A stretch of DNA of 64,000 bases from Rhizorhabdus wittichii RW1 (GCA_000016765.1 CP000699.1:1860001-1924000), one strand, 5' to 3'; shown: positions 8,678 through 17,867, counted from the first letter of the stretch. Numbers and translations are program-made. Notes: generated by a model not told the origin, from the letters alone.

Positions 8678-10012
8678 TCACCGCAGCGCCCGGCCGCGCC
8701 GGAACATCACGATCGCCGCGACCAGCGCGACGGCGGCATAAGCGCCGTGCATGGTCGCCATCGCATGGCCGATCGGCTGCGCGTCCCCCGCAAAGACCGT
8801 CTCGATCGCGAGCGCGGTCAGGGTCGGCGCGAGGCCGACGCCCAGCAGTCCCTGGAGCAGCAGGAAGATGGCGATCGCGCGCCCGACCATGGCGGGCGGG
8901 AGTTCACGCGTGACGATGCTCGACGTCACCAGCAGATAGGTGGTCGCGACCAGCAGGAGCAGCGCCTGCCAGAACCAGAAGCTGGCCTGGGTGGCGGCGA
9001 GCCCGTGGAATATCGCGCAGGGCAGCATGATCGCCGCGACGACCAGCGCGATCAGCTGGGCGCCGTGGCGGCCCTGGCGGTTGAGGCGATCGATCACCGC
9101 GCCGGCGACGAAGAGGCCGATTGGCCCGGCGGTCAGCAGGAGCGCGCCGCTCAGCGTCCCGATCTGGGCCGGCGTCAGGCCGAACCGGCCCATCAGCAGC
9201 GGCGCGATCCAGAGGTTGACCGAGTTGGTCAGCATCGCATGCGCGACCGAGAAGATGGCGAGCGGAACGAGCATGCCGCGCCGCGCGGCCAGCGCGCGCA
9301 GCACCTCGCTCCAGCTCGGCGGCTCCGGGCTCGCCGCCGCCTGGTCGCCGGCCGCCTCGTGGCGCTTCGGCTCGCGGAACAGGAAGACCAGCAACAGCAG
9401 CGGAAAGCCCAGGGCGCCGGTGATCACCAGCGCGAGTCCCCAGGGCGGCAGGTGCCCGACCAGCGGCAGGCCCGAATAGTCGACCCGCCCGAGCAGCCCG
9501 AGCAGCAGCCCGCCCCCCAGGAAGGCGAGCCCAGTCCCGACCAGGTTCGACATCGAGAAGACGCCCAACGCCCGCGCGCGCCGCTGCGGCGACACCCCGT
9601 CGCCGATCATCGAGTAGCAGGCGGGCGGCAACAGCCCCTCCGCCAGGCCCACGCCGGCGCGCGCCAGCAACAGGGTGACGAAGCCGGTGACGTTGCCGCA
9701 GGCGATCGCCATCGCCGACCAGAGCAGGATCGCGACCGCGACGATCGATCGCCGCTGCACGCGATCGGCGAGCCAGCCCGCCGGAATGCTGATCAGGATG
9801 TTGGCGATCGCGAAGGCCGTGCCGAGCGCGAGCGTCACCTGCGCCGGGCGCAGGCCCAGGTCCTTCTGGATCGAGACGACCATGAGGGAGACAATGTTCT
9901 TGTCGATATAGGCGAGCATGCTCGCGACGGTCAGCACCCCGACCAGCCACCATTCGCGCCATGGCGCCGTGCCGGTGGGCGCGGCGCGCCGACTATCCGG
10001 GTGCAGAAGCAT
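8678..10012 (-). CDS. MFS transporter
   Basis: A 444-residue, roughly 12-helix major facilitator of the inner membrane. Motifs include YIDKNIVSLMVVSIQKDLGL in helix 1 and the loop motif GWLADRVQRRSIV, typical of aromatic-acid or anion:cation symporter-like MFS proteins. The ATG at 10012 is chosen because GGGGAGG precedes it; longer in-frame starts have no ribosome site. A 20-bp palindrome at 10064-10083, 51 bases upstream, is shared with two catabolic operons to the right, so this is probably the uptake permease for their substrate. The substrate is unknown. Confidence 0.9.
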   Translation of the reverse strand: MLLHPDSRRAAPTGTAPWREWWLVGVLTVASMLAYIDKNIVSLMVVSIQKDLGLRPAQVTLALGTAFAIANILISIPAGWLADRVQRRSIVAVAILLWSAMAIACGNVTGFVTLLLARAGVGLAEGLLPPACYSMIGDGVSPQRRARALGVFSMSNLVGTGLAFLGGGLLLGLLGRVDYSGLPLVGHLPPWGLALVITGALGFPLLLLVFLFREPKRHEAAGDQAAASPEPPSWSEVLRALAARRGMLVPLAIFSVAHAMLTNSVNLWIAPLLMGRFGLTPAQIGTLSGALLLTAGPIGLFVAGAVIDRLNRQGRHGAQLIALVVAAIMLPCAIFHGLAATQASFWFWQALLLLVATTYLLVTSSIVTRELPPAMVGRAIAIFLLLQGLLGVGLAPTLTALAIETVFAGDAQPIGHAMATMHGAYAAVALVAAIVMFRRGRALR

Positions 10013-10063
10013 TTCATCCTCCCCATGCTGCCGGGGAAGCGAGGCCGAAGCGGCCAACCCGAC

Positions 10064-10083
10064 AATTCCTTTCAGAAAGAATT
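10064..10083. promoter_or_regulatory. Putative TetR operator, copy A (MFS transporter)
   Basis: AATTCCTT-TCAG-AAAGAATT. Its half-sites are identical to copy C (17949-17968) and differ from copy B (10986-11005) at two positions. It is embedded in a longer perfect repeat with 15-bp arms (10054-10068 and 10079-10093). It lies 51 bases before the MFS start. Confidence 0.7.
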
Positions 10084-10118
10084 GTCGGGTTGGGAGGGCG
10101 CCGTCAAGGACCCTGGAT

Positions 10119-10769
10119 TCAGGCGCGGGGCCGCAGCCCTTCCATCACCAGGTCGAATATGAAGTCGGCATAGCCCTGGAAGTCGGCATTTTCCTCCTTG
10201 AACACGATGCCGGTCGCCGGCTTGTTGCTGGCCCAGAATTCGCAGGCCGATATGATCAGGAAGTGGAAATAGCGGGGATCGACCGCGCGCATCAGGCCGG
10301 CCGCCTCCCCCAGCTTCAATATCTCGCGGAGATCCTCGAGCGACCCGGTGAGGATTTCCGTCCACTCGGCATGCGCTTCCGAGGTCTCGTCGCCATAGAG
10401 CATCGATGAGACCAGCTTGTGGTGGTAGGGATTGTCGTGGAACAGCCGGAAGGTGCGCGTGATCCTGTAGCGCAGCCGCTCGACCGGGTCCGAGTCGATG
10501 CGCCGCGCCATCATCTCGGCGCGGGCCGATTTGTGCGCGGCGCGGACCAGTTCCATCAGCAGGTTTTCGATATTGCCGAAATAATAGCGGACCAGGTTGG
10601 GGTCCACGCCCGCCTCCTCGGCCACCATCTGGCGGGTGAGCAGGGTGGGCTCGACACGGGTCAGCACCTTGCGCGCCGCATCGACCAGCGCCTGGCGCCC
10701 GACGTCGTTCGACTTGCGCGCCGGCCGGCCTCTTTTCCGGGGGGCGGTCGCGGGTGCCGTCTTTGCCAT
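10119..10769 (-). CDS. TetR-family transcriptional regulator
   Basis: A 216-residue protein with a basic N-terminus (RKRGRPARKS), an N-terminal helix-turn-helix (about residues 25-70; TRQMVAEEAGVDPNLVRYYFG) and a variable ligand-binding helical domain. The ATG at 10769 is chosen over upstream in-frame codons because AAGGAAC precedes it and the family's usual length is about 200. It is flanked by the MFS gene and the catabolic operon at 11036. Copies A and B of a 20-bp palindrome flank it and copy C lies 7 kb away, so it is the best candidate to repress transporter, ring-cleavage operon and Rieske genes together. Confidence 0.9.
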   Translation of the reverse strand: MAKTAPATAPRKRGRPARKSNDVGRQALVDAARKVLTRVEPTLLTRQMVAEEAGVDPNLVRYYFGNIENLLMELVRAAHKSARAEMMARRIDSDPVERLRYRITRTFRLFHDNPYHHKLVSSMLYGDETSEAHAEWTEILTGSLEDLREILKLGEAAGLMRAVDPRYFHFLIISACEFWASNKPATGIVFKEENADFQGYADFIFDLVMEGLRPRA

Positions 10770-10985
10770 GCCTGTTCCTTCTACCGTCCCTGCCGGGCGG
10801 CCGCCCGGGCCGCTTGGACATAAGCATAGAAACATGCGCCGACAGGAGTCGACTTCCAATTCCTCGGCGGAAGAAAAACTGACGCGCTTCGCGCGATCCG
10901 GGCCGCGCGAACAGGGCCGGTTGCGGCGGATTCCTCCCGTTTCCGGGCCACTCAATCAGCGCTTGCATTGTCCCGGAAACCCATT

Positions 10986-11005
10986 TATTCCTTCAATAAG
11001 GAATT
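10986..11005. promoter_or_regulatory. Putative TetR operator, copy B (catabolic operon)
   Basis: TATTCCTT-CAAT-AAGGAATT, with the same 8-4-8 spacing as copies A and C. It ends 30 bases before the ATG of the first operon gene at 11036 and 217 bases from the divergent regulator's start. Confidence 0.7.
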
Positions 11006-11035
11006 TAATTGGGAAATCGATCGGAGAGGCCCGGG

Positions 11036-11854
11036 ATGGCGGAAACGGATCAGAATCGACGCTATCGGATGCCCGTGGTCTTCGGTCCGACATGCGGTCC
11101 CCGCCAGGGTCCGGACGGCCGCCGCTACGACTATGCGGACGCCCCGCGGACGACGGCGGCGATCTCCTTCCTGACGCGCCGGGACGCCCTGCTCGACCTG
11201 ATGCCGCCACATTGCCGGCCCGATGGCGATCCCGTCGTCACCGTCGAGCATGTCGAGCTGCGCGAACTCGAATGGCTGGCCGGGCGAAGCTACAGCCTTC
11301 TCTCGATCAAGCTGCCGGTGGTGTACGAGGGGCCCGAGGAGCAAGTGCGCGGCGCCTTCCTGCCGGTGCTCTGGGAGAACCGGGCCGAGCCGATCATCAG
11401 CGGCCGCGAGGAACTGGGCTTCGCCAAGCTGTTCTGCGATCTGCCGCCGCCCCGGGTCCTGGCCGGCAAGCGCGAATATTCCGCCCTGTGGGACGGCCAT
11501 GGCTTCATCCGCATGGAATTCGACGACCTCGCCGAAGGGCCGCCGCCCGGCCCGCCGCCGCCCGATTTCGCGGGCGTGCTCCATCATCGCTATTTCCCCG
11601 CGGTTTCCCGCGAAGGCGTCGCCGACGTCGAGCAGATGGTGCTCACACCGGCGGGCGGGGCGACGATCCGCTACGACCGCATATGGCGTGGCCAGGGCCG
11701 GGTGACCTTCGTCCGGTCGAGCTGGGAGCAGCTTCCCACCATGTTCCACATCGTCAACCGCCTCGCCGAGCTGCCGGTCGTCGAATGGCGCGGCGCGTCG
11801 ATCATCGAATCCCGCGGGACCAAGGACCTGTCGGACCAGCGCGTGCTGCGCTGA
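11036..11854 (+). CDS. Acetoacetate decarboxylase (ADC) superfamily protein
   Basis: A 272-residue protein with the ADC fold signature PIISGREELGFAKL (residues 119-132). In acetoacetate decarboxylase this segment reads GFPKK: the first Lys forms the Schiff base and the second lowers its pKa. Here the first Lys is kept (K131) but the second is Leu, so ordinary acetoacetate decarboxylation is doubtful. Members lacking the full pair include cyclases, aldolases or hydratases acting on oxo-acids. The ATG at 11036 is preferred (GGAGAG upstream) to a TTG at 11009 that overlaps the operator. It heads a seven-gene operon, so it likely acts on a ring-cleavage product. Confidence 0.72.
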   Translation: MAETDQNRRYRMPVVFGPTCGPRQGPDGRRYDYADAPRTTAAISFLTRRDALLDLMPPHCRPDGDPVVTVEHVELRELEWLAGRSYSLLSIKLPVVYEGPEEQVRGAFLPVLWENRAEPIISGREELGFAKLFCDLPPPRVLAGKREYSALWDGHGFIRMEFDDLAEGPPPGPPPPDFAGVLHHRYFPAVSREGVADVEQMVLTPAGGATIRYDRIWRGQGRVTFVRSSWEQLPTMFHIVNRLAELPVVEWRGASIIESRGTKDLSDQRVLR

Positions 11855-11885
11855 CGCCCGACCAGAGAGATCAAGGAGAGCGGAT

Positions 11886-12791
11886 ATGCCCATCCAGGCC
11901 GTGAACAGCGTCGTCCTCGGGGTCGAGGACCTCGCCGCCGCCCGGCGTTTCTACACCGATTTCGGCCTGTCCGAGGCGACCACCGCCGCCGACCGGTCGG
12001 ACTTCCGGACGCTCGACGGCACCGAGATCAACCTCCGCCGCGCGGACGATCCCGCGCTGCCCCCGGCGGTCGTCGACGGGCCGACGGTGCGCGAGATCGT
12101 CTGGGGCGTCGATGACGCGGCGACGCTCGACCGCATCGCCGACGAGCTCGCGAAGGACCGCGACGCCGCCTTCGACGCTGACGGCGTCCTGCACAGCCGC
12201 GACGACGACGGCTATGGCATCGCCTTCCGGGTCGATCGTCGCGACGCCTATGTGCCGCCGGCGCCGCGCCTCAACCTCTACGGCGCGCCGCCCGCCCGAC
12301 CGGTCAACCAGCGCATCGACTTCGCCGAGCCGATCCGGCCGGCTTCGGTGGCGCATGTCGTCCTCTTCTCGACCGACGTGATCGCCGCGACGCGCTTCTA
12401 TACCGAGCGGCTCGGCTTCCGGGTCAGCGACATGTTCAGGGAAGGCCGCGGCGCCTTCCTGCGCGCCGAGGGATCGGGCTACCACCACAATCTGTTCCTG
12501 ATCCGCGGCGAACGGCGCGGGCTTCACCACATCGCCTTCGCCGTCAACGACTTCAACGACGTCGTCCTCGGCGGAAAGACGATGCTCGCCCGCGACTGGA
12601 CCCCGAAGATGGGGCCGGGCCGTCACCTGATCGGCTCCAACTACTTCTGGTATTTCGAGAGTCCCTGCGGCGGCGCGATGGAGCTGACCGCCGACATGGA
12701 TCGCGCCGACGACGACTGGGAGGTGCGCGAATGGGACTTCGTTCCCAGCAACACCGCCGCCTGGTCCACCAGCTTCAACCCGACACGATAA
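11886..12791 (+). CDS. Type I extradiol ring-cleavage dioxygenase (two VOC domains)
   Basis: A 301-residue protein with two vicinal-oxygen-chelate modules (about 4-125 and 152-275), as in 2,3-dihydroxybiphenyl and catechol 2,3-dioxygenases. Candidate Fe(II) ligands H157 (AHVV), H215 (LHHIAF) and E266 (GGAMEL) are spaced like the His-His-Glu triad of BphC-type enzymes, and Y256 (FWYFES) fits the second-sphere Tyr. The reaction would be meta-cleavage of a catechol with O2, giving a 2-hydroxy-6-oxo-dienoate. AAGGAGAG precedes the ATG. The FAH-family hydrolase 13 bases downstream fits the next step. The preferred catechol is unknown. Confidence 0.82.
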   Translation: MPIQAVNSVVLGVEDLAAARRFYTDFGLSEATTAADRSDFRTLDGTEINLRRADDPALPPAVVDGPTVREIVWGVDDAATLDRIADELAKDRDAAFDADGVLHSRDDDGYGIAFRVDRRDAYVPPAPRLNLYGAPPARPVNQRIDFAEPIRPASVAHVVLFSTDVIAATRFYTERLGFRVSDMFREGRGAFLRAEGSGYHHNLFLIRGERRGLHHIAFAVNDFNDVVLGGKTMLARDWTPKMGPGRHLIGSNYFWYFESPCGGAMELTADMDRADDDWEVREWDFVPSNTAAWSTSFNPTR

Positions 12792-12804
12792 GGCAGGAGC
12801 GACG

Positions 12805-13782
12805 ATGTCTTCCTTTTTCCAACTGGGCACGTTCGCCCGCGACGACGGCTCCCTCCCCGCGCTGGTGATCGAGGGCGCGGTGCTCGACCTTCGCGCCGCC
12901 GCCGAGCGCGCGGGCCTGGCGCTGCCCCCCTTCGCGGCGATCAGCGACCTGCTCGGCGACTGGGACGCGACCTTCGAGCGCCTGTCCGCCGTGGCCGATC
13001 ACGCGCGGGCGGACGGCCTCCAGGCCTTCTCGCTCGGCACGGTGGAGAGTCTGCGCCCCTGCCCGCCGCCGGGCCGGGTCGGCAAGATGCTCTTCGCGGC
13101 CGCGAACTACAGCGATCATGTCCGCAACATGCGCAAGACCTTCACCCCCGACATCCCGCTCGCCGACCAGGGCAAGCAGTTGCCGCCGCTGCGCCCCTAT
13201 ATGTTCGGCAAGATCAACGTGCCGACCGGGGCCTTCGACGACATCATCCTGCCGCCCGGCATGGAGCGGATCGACTGGGAGGCCGAGCTGATGGTCGTGA
13301 TCGGCACGCCGGGCCTTGCGATCCGCCCGGCCGAGGCGCACCGCCACATCGCCGGCTACATGACCGGAAACGACGTCTCCTGCCGCGACCGGACCTGGCG
13401 CGAGGATCGCCCGACCATCCGGTCCGACTGGCTCGGCGGAAAGAGCTATGACAGCTTCGCGCCGCTCGGCCCGCTGCTGACCCCGCGCCAGTTCGTGCCC
13501 GACCATGCCGACCTGGCGATCCGCCTGTGGGTGAACGGCGAGCTCAAGCAGGACGGCAATTCGCGCGACATGACCTTCGGCATCGAGGAGCAGATCGAAT
13601 ATGCCTCGTCGATGATGACGCTGCTGCCCGGCGACGTGATCGCCACCGGCACCCCCGCCGGCACCGGCCAGGAGCGGGGCGAATTCCTCAAGGAAGGCGA
13701 CATCGTCGAGACCGAGGTGGAATCCTGCGGACGACAGCGCAACCGCGTCGTCGCGCGCCGCCGGGCGGAGATCGCGGCATGA
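12805..13782 (+). CDS. Fumarylacetoacetate hydrolase (FAH) family protein
   Basis: A 325-residue protein with the FAH domain from about residue 90. It has GKMLFAAANYSDH, the metal-binding IDWEAELMVVIG (Glu pair) and GNDVSCRDRTW (Asp), and a C-terminal GDVIATGTPAGTG, all diagnostic. Family members are Mg2+-dependent C-C hydrolases, decarboxylases or isomerases of 2-hydroxy-dienoates, such as HpcE-type isomerases and acylpyruvases. It directly follows the extradiol dioxygenase and its stop overlaps the next start (ATGA), so it probably processes the ring-fission product. The exact reaction is not assigned. Confidence 0.85.
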   Translation: MSSFFQLGTFARDDGSLPALVIEGAVLDLRAAAERAGLALPPFAAISDLLGDWDATFERLSAVADHARADGLQAFSLGTVESLRPCPPPGRVGKMLFAAANYSDHVRNMRKTFTPDIPLADQGKQLPPLRPYMFGKINVPTGAFDDIILPPGMERIDWEAELMVVIGTPGLAIRPAEAHRHIAGYMTGNDVSCRDRTWREDRPTIRSDWLGGKSYDSFAPLGPLLTPRQFVPDHADLAIRLWVNGELKQDGNSRDMTFGIEEQIEYASSMMTLLPGDVIATGTPAGTGQERGEFLKEGDIVETEVESCGRQRNRVVARRRAEIAA

Positions 13783-14339
13783 GCGCCGGCGCCAGCCTCC
13801 CGCCGGCCCTGCCTCCCGTGCGGCGCGTCGTCACCGCCAACGACGCCGGGGGGCGATCCTTCATCCGCGAGGACGGCGAGAGCCCGGCGGTCCATACCGT
13901 CGCGGGCCGGCCGGGTTTCCGCAGCGCCAATATCTGGCGGACGATCGACTCCCCGACGCCGATCGACGCCGAGGACACGATCACCGAGCATGAAGGCGTC
14001 CAGCCGCCGCCGCTCGGCACCGTGTTCCGGATCATCGACTTCCCGCCGCGTCCCGAGGACCCGGAGGAGCGGCGGCGCCAGGCCTCGGCCTCGCTCAACA
14101 CGCTGTTCGCCGATGCGCATCACGAAGCGCGGCACGACAAGCCCGGCATGCACGTCACCGCGTCGATCGACTATGCGATCGTCCTGTCCGGCACGATCAC
14201 CGCGATCATGGACGACGGCGAGACCGACCTGCACTCCGGCGACGTGCTGATCCAGCGCGGCACCAACCATGGCTGGGAGAATCGCACCCGCGCGATGGCG
14301 CGCGTGGCGTTCATCCTGATCGACGGGCGTCCCGAATGA
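13779..14339 (+). CDS. Cupin-domain protein in catabolic operon
   Basis: A 186-residue small cupin. The single conserved barrel lies in the C-terminal half (DYAIVLSGTITAIMDDGETDLHSGDVLIQRGTNH, with the final His). The ATG overlaps the previous stop (ATGA) and its own stop overlaps the next start (ATGA), so translation is coupled on both sides. Related proteins are annotated only as cupin_2 or carry out small-molecule isomerase or dioxygenase reactions. The first metal-binding motif is not clearly HxH, so catalytic metal binding is uncertain. Confidence 0.78.
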   Translation: MSAGASLPPALPPVRRVVTANDAGGRSFIREDGESPAVHTVAGRPGFRSANIWRTIDSPTPIDAEDTITEHEGVQPPPLGTVFRIIDFPPRPEDPEERRRQASASLNTLFADAHHEARHDKPGMHVTASIDYAIVLSGTITAIMDDGETDLHSGDVLIQRGTNHGWENRTRAMARVAFILIDGRPE

Positions 14340-15454
14340 GCGACGGGACTCGGGCGGCCCCTGGCACGGACGGCCTGCACGTCTGCCGCAAGCCGCTACC
14401 GACCCGGCCGGCCCGGCCCCGGCGCCGGGCCGGCGGCGCGGCCGTGGTCGACCTGCATTGCCATTTCCTGGTCGCCGAGGTCGAGGCGATGGCCGCCGAG
14501 GCGCCGGACGCCCCCCGCCCGCCCGCCGCGGCAAGCGAGGCCGCCGCGGCAACGGCGCGCTACAATGCCGAGCTGATCCGCACCACCTACCGCCCGCCGC
14601 TGACCGACATCGACACGCGGCTGGCCGACATGGATGCGATGGGGGTCGACGTCCAGGCGATCAGCCCCTCGCCGACCCAATATCATTATTGGGCGCCGGC
14701 CGACCTCGGCGAGGCGCTGGTCGCCCGGATCAACGAACGGATCGCCACGCTGTGCGCCGATCATCCCGACCGCCTCGTCGGCCTCGGCAGCGTCGCGCTG
14801 CAACACCCCCTGCTCGCGCGCGAGCAGCTCCGCCACGCGGTGCGCGGCCTCGGCCTGCGCGGGGTCGAGATCTCGACCATGGTCAACGGCGACGGCATCG
14901 ACGACCCGCGCTTCGCGCCCTTCTGGGAAGAGGCCGAACGGTTCGGCGCGCTGGTGCTGGTGCATCCGCTCGGCACCACGGTCGGCCCCCGGATGGACGC
15001 GCATTATCTGTCCAACGTCATCGGGCAGCCGCTGGAGACCATGATCGCGCTGTCGCGCCTGATCATGGGCGGCCATTTCGACCGCTACCCCGCGCTGAAG
15101 CTCTGCGCGGTCCATGGCGGCGGCTATCTGCCCAAATATGCCGGGCGCAGCGACCATGGCTGGAAGGTGCGGCCCGAATGCGACGGCTGCGCCCATCCGC
15201 CGAGCGCGTATCTGCGCCGGATCTGGTACGACAGCCTCGTCTACGAACCCGCCGAGCTCCGCGCGCTGATCGATGCGGTGGGCGCGGATCGCATCGTCGT
15301 CGGCACCGACTATCCGTTCGACATGGGCGACTACGACCCCATCGGACTGGTCGATGCCGTCCCCGGCCTCGGCGCCGCCGACAAGGCGGCCATATTGGGC
15401 GGCAACGCCCGCAAGCTTCTGGGCATCGCCGGGCCCGGCCTCAGGAAGGAATAG
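14336..15454 (+). CDS. Amidohydrolase-family decarboxylase/hydrolase (ACMSD-like)
   Basis: A 372-residue amidohydrolase-2 family TIM barrel. Metal-site features are DLHCHF (H41, H43), LVHPLGT, AVHGGGYLPKYAGRSDH and the final Asp in VVGTDYPFDMG, as in 2-amino-3-carboxymuconate semialdehyde decarboxylase and gamma-resorcylate decarboxylase. Expected chemistry is non-oxidative decarboxylation or hydrolysis of a muconate-type or aromatic acid. The chosen ATGA-coupled start gives about 35 extra N-terminal residues compared with typical members, so an internal start is possible. Position in the operon points to a ring-fission product or an aromatic carboxylate. Confidence 0.82.
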   Translation: MSDGTRAAPGTDGLHVCRKPLPTRPARPRRRAGGAAVVDLHCHFLVAEVEAMAAEAPDAPRPPAAASEAAAATARYNAELIRTTYRPPLTDIDTRLADMDAMGVDVQAISPSPTQYHYWAPADLGEALVARINERIATLCADHPDRLVGLGSVALQHPLLAREQLRHAVRGLGLRGVEISTMVNGDGIDDPRFAPFWEEAERFGALVLVHPLGTTVGPRMDAHYLSNVIGQPLETMIALSRLIMGGHFDRYPALKLCAVHGGGYLPKYAGRSDHGWKVRPECDGCAHPPSAYLRRIWYDSLVYEPAELRALIDAVGADRIVVGTDYPFDMGDYDPIGLVDAVPGLGAADKAAILGGNARKLLGIAGPGLRKE

Positions 15455-15459
15455 ATCGA

Positions 15460-16581
15460 ATGGCAGTTGAGAGCGTCCTCGTCATCGGCGGCGGACTGGG
15501 CGGCTTGTCCGCGGCGGTCGCGCTCGCGAAGGGCGGGTGCAGGGTCCGGCTGATCGAGCGCAACCCGGACTGGAGCGCGCTGGGCGCCGGCCTGACCTTC
15601 AACGGCGCGACGGCGCGCGCCTTCAAGACGATCGGCGTGCTCGACGAGGTGGTCGCGGCCGGCGCGGTCCACGGCATGTCCGACATCTGCGACAGCGACG
15701 GCACGCTCCTCACCACCGGCAGCACCGAGATGGTGTTCGGTCCCGACGTGCCGGTGCTGGGCGGCATCCTGCGCCCGGTCGTCCATCGGATCATGGTCGC
15801 CGCCGCCCGCAAGGCCGGGGTCGAATGCGTCCCCGCGCTGACCGTCGCCGAATGGATCGAGCATCGCGACGGCGTCGCCGTGCGGTTCAGCGACGGCACG
15901 ACCGGGCGCTACGACCTGGCGATCGGGGCCGACGGGCTGATGTCGTCGACCCGCGCGCAGCTGTTCCCCGATGCGCCGGGCCCCGAATTCACCGGCCAAG
16001 GCTGCTGGCGGGCGATCGCGCCGCGGCCCGCGTCGGTGGAGACCAGCATCCTGTTCCTCGGCGGGCGGCACAAGGTGGGCCTCAATCCGGTCTCCCGCGA
16101 CCAGATGTACCTGTTCCTGCTCGAGACGGTGCCCGACAATCCCTGGTATGACGAGGCCGACTGGCCCGCGCTGCTGCGCGGCAAGCTGGCCGAGTTCGGC
16201 GGCTATGTCGCCGAGGTGCGGGAAGGCCTCGGACCGGACTCCAGCATCAACTACCGGCCGCTCGAAACGCTGGTCATGCCCCGCCCCTGGTATCGCGGGC
16301 ATGTGCTGCTGATCGGCGATGCCGCGCATGCGACGACCCCGCATGTCGGCTTCGGCGCGGGACTGGCGATCGAGGACGGCGTCGTATTGGGCGAACTGGT
16401 GCGCGAAGGATTGCCGGCCGGCGAGCTGGTCGAGGCCTTCACCGATCGCCGCTTCGACCGGTGCCGCAACGTCGTCGAGGGCTCGGTGGCGCTCGGCGAA
16501 CTCGAGATGCGCCACGCGCCGGTTGCCGACCAGCGCGCCCTGTCGCGCTCGATCTACGAGATGATCCAGGAGCCGGCATGA
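15460..16581 (+). CDS. FAD-dependent aromatic monooxygenase (salicylate hydroxylase type)
   Basis: A 373-residue class A flavoprotein monooxygenase. It has an N-terminal dinucleotide fold (VLVIGGGLGGLSAAVALA), the DG-type motif near YDLAIGADGLMS, and LLIGDAAHATTPHVGFG for FAD ribityl binding. It would use NAD(P)H and O2 to hydroxylate or decarboxylatively hydroxylate an aromatic substrate, producing a diphenol for ring cleavage. It starts 5 bases after the amidohydrolase and its stop overlaps the next start (ATGA). GGAAGGA at the end of the preceding gene is the ribosome site. Substrate unknown. Confidence 0.88.
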   Translation: MAVESVLVIGGGLGGLSAAVALAKGGCRVRLIERNPDWSALGAGLTFNGATARAFKTIGVLDEVVAAGAVHGMSDICDSDGTLLTTGSTEMVFGPDVPVLGGILRPVVHRIMVAAARKAGVECVPALTVAEWIEHRDGVAVRFSDGTTGRYDLAIGADGLMSSTRAQLFPDAPGPEFTGQGCWRAIAPRPASVETSILFLGGRHKVGLNPVSRDQMYLFLLETVPDNPWYDEADWPALLRGKLAEFGGYVAEVREGLGPDSSINYRPLETLVMPRPWYRGHVLLIGDAAHATTPHVGFGAGLAIEDGVVLGELVREGLPAGELVEAFTDRRFDRCRNVVEGSVALGELEMRHAPVADQRALSRSIYEMIQEPA

Positions 16582-17867
16582 CGCTATCGATGCGCTATCC
16601 CGCGATCGACGAAACCCACGATCCCGCGCTGTCGAGCTGGGTCGAGGGCGCCGACGACCATCCGGACTTTCCGGTCCAGAACCTGCCGCTCGGCATCGTC
16701 TCGACCGGCGGTGGCGATCCGCGCGTCGGCGTCGCGATCGGCGAGCATGTCCTCGACCTCGCCGCCATCGCCGGCCTGCTGCCCGACGACGGCCGCGCCG
16801 CGCTGTCGCAACCCTCGCTCAACGCCTATATGGCACTGCGACCGGAGCAGCGGCTGGCGTTGCGGCGCCGGCTTTCGTCGCTGCTGACCCGCGAGGACGA
16901 GCGCCGGGCGATCGAGCCGCATCTCCATCGCGCGTCCGCCTGCATGCTGCACATGCCGGCGCGGATCGGCGACTACACCGATTTCTACACCGGCATCCAC
17001 CATGCGGTGAACCTCGGGAGCGTGTTCCGCCCCGACCATCCGCTGCTGCCCAACTACAAGCATGTCCCGATCGGCTATCACGGGCGCGCCTCCTCGGTCC
17101 GGATATCGGGCGTCCCCGTCCGCCGCCCCTCCGGGCAGGTCAGGACCGCCGAGGGGACGGCGCCCGAGCTGGCCCCCACCCGGCGGCTCGACTTCGAGCT
17201 GGAGTTGGGCTTCTGGGTCGGCGCGGCCAACCGCCCCGGCGAAGCACTGCCGATCGAGCGCGCGCCCGACAGCCTGGTCGGCATCTGCCTGCTCAACGAC
17301 TGGTCCGCGCGCGACGTCCAGGCCTGGGAATATCAGCCGCTCGGCCCCTTCCTCGCCAAGAATTTCCACACGACCATCTCCCCCTGGGTGGTGACGGCCG
17401 AGGCGCTGGCGCCGTTCCGCATTGCCCAGCCGGCGCGGCCCGAGGGCGACCCCGCTCCCCTGCCCTATCTGTTCGACGCGGCCGACCAGGCGCATGGCGC
17501 GCTGTCGCTCGACCTCCATGTCGCCCTGCTGCCGCGCGGCGGCACGGAGGCCGTCCCGATCGCGCGCTCCCATGCGTCGCACATGTATTGGACGCCGGCG
17601 CAGCTCGTCGCCCATCACAGCGTCGGCGGCTGCAACCTCGAACCCGGCGACCTGCTGGGCAGCGGCACGATCTCCGCCCCCGTTCCCTCGGGACTCGGCA
17701 GCCTGATGGAGATGACGCGCGGGTGGAAGGACCCGATCACGCTCCCCGACGGGCAGAGCCGCCTCGCCCTCGAAGACGGCGACGAGATCCGGTTGAGCGC
17801 GGTGGCGTCGGCTCCGGGATTCCGGTCGATCGGCCTGGGCCGCTGCGACGGAAGGGTAGTCGCATGA
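16578..17867 (+). CDS. Fumarylacetoacetase
   Basis: A 429-residue, full-length fumarylacetoacetase-class enzyme with an N-terminal SH3-like FAH_N domain (residues 30-120) and the hydrolase domain. Signature segments are YTDFYTGIHHAVNLG, YHGRASSV, LDFELELGFWVG and LLNDWSARDVQAWEYQPLGPF. It hydrolyses fumarylacetoacetate to fumarate and acetoacetate at the end of homogentisate degradation. Homogentisate dioxygenase and maleylacetoacetate isomerase are not in the operon, so it may instead hydrolyse an analogous 2,4-diketo acid. It is the second FAH-fold enzyme in the operon. Its start overlaps the previous stop (ATGA). Confidence 0.85.
   Translation: MTLSMRYPAIDETHDPALSSWVEGADDHPDFPVQNLPLGIVSTGGGDPRVGVAIGEHVLDLAAIAGLLPDDGRAALSQPSLNAYMALRPEQRLALRRRLSSLLTREDERRAIEPHLHRASACMLHMPARIGDYTDFYTGIHHAVNLGSVFRPDHPLLPNYKHVPIGYHGRASSVRISGVPVRRPSGQVRTAEGTAPELAPTRRLDFELELGFWVGAANRPGEALPIERAPDSLVGICLLNDWSARDVQAWEYQPLGPFLAKNFHTTISPWVVTAEALAPFRIAQPARPEGDPAPLPYLFDAADQAHGALSLDLHVALLPRGGTEAVPIARSHASHMYWTPAQLVAHHSVGGCNLEPGDLLGSGTISAPVPSGLGSLMEMTRGWKDPITLPDGQSRLALEDGDEIRLSAVASAPGFRSIGLGRCDGRVVA

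Noticed and set aside
8747-10162. A long plus-strand frame opposite the MFS transporter
   Set aside because: The composition is Arg/Gln/Asp-rich without any domain, and the opposite strand encodes a convincing 12-helix transporter.
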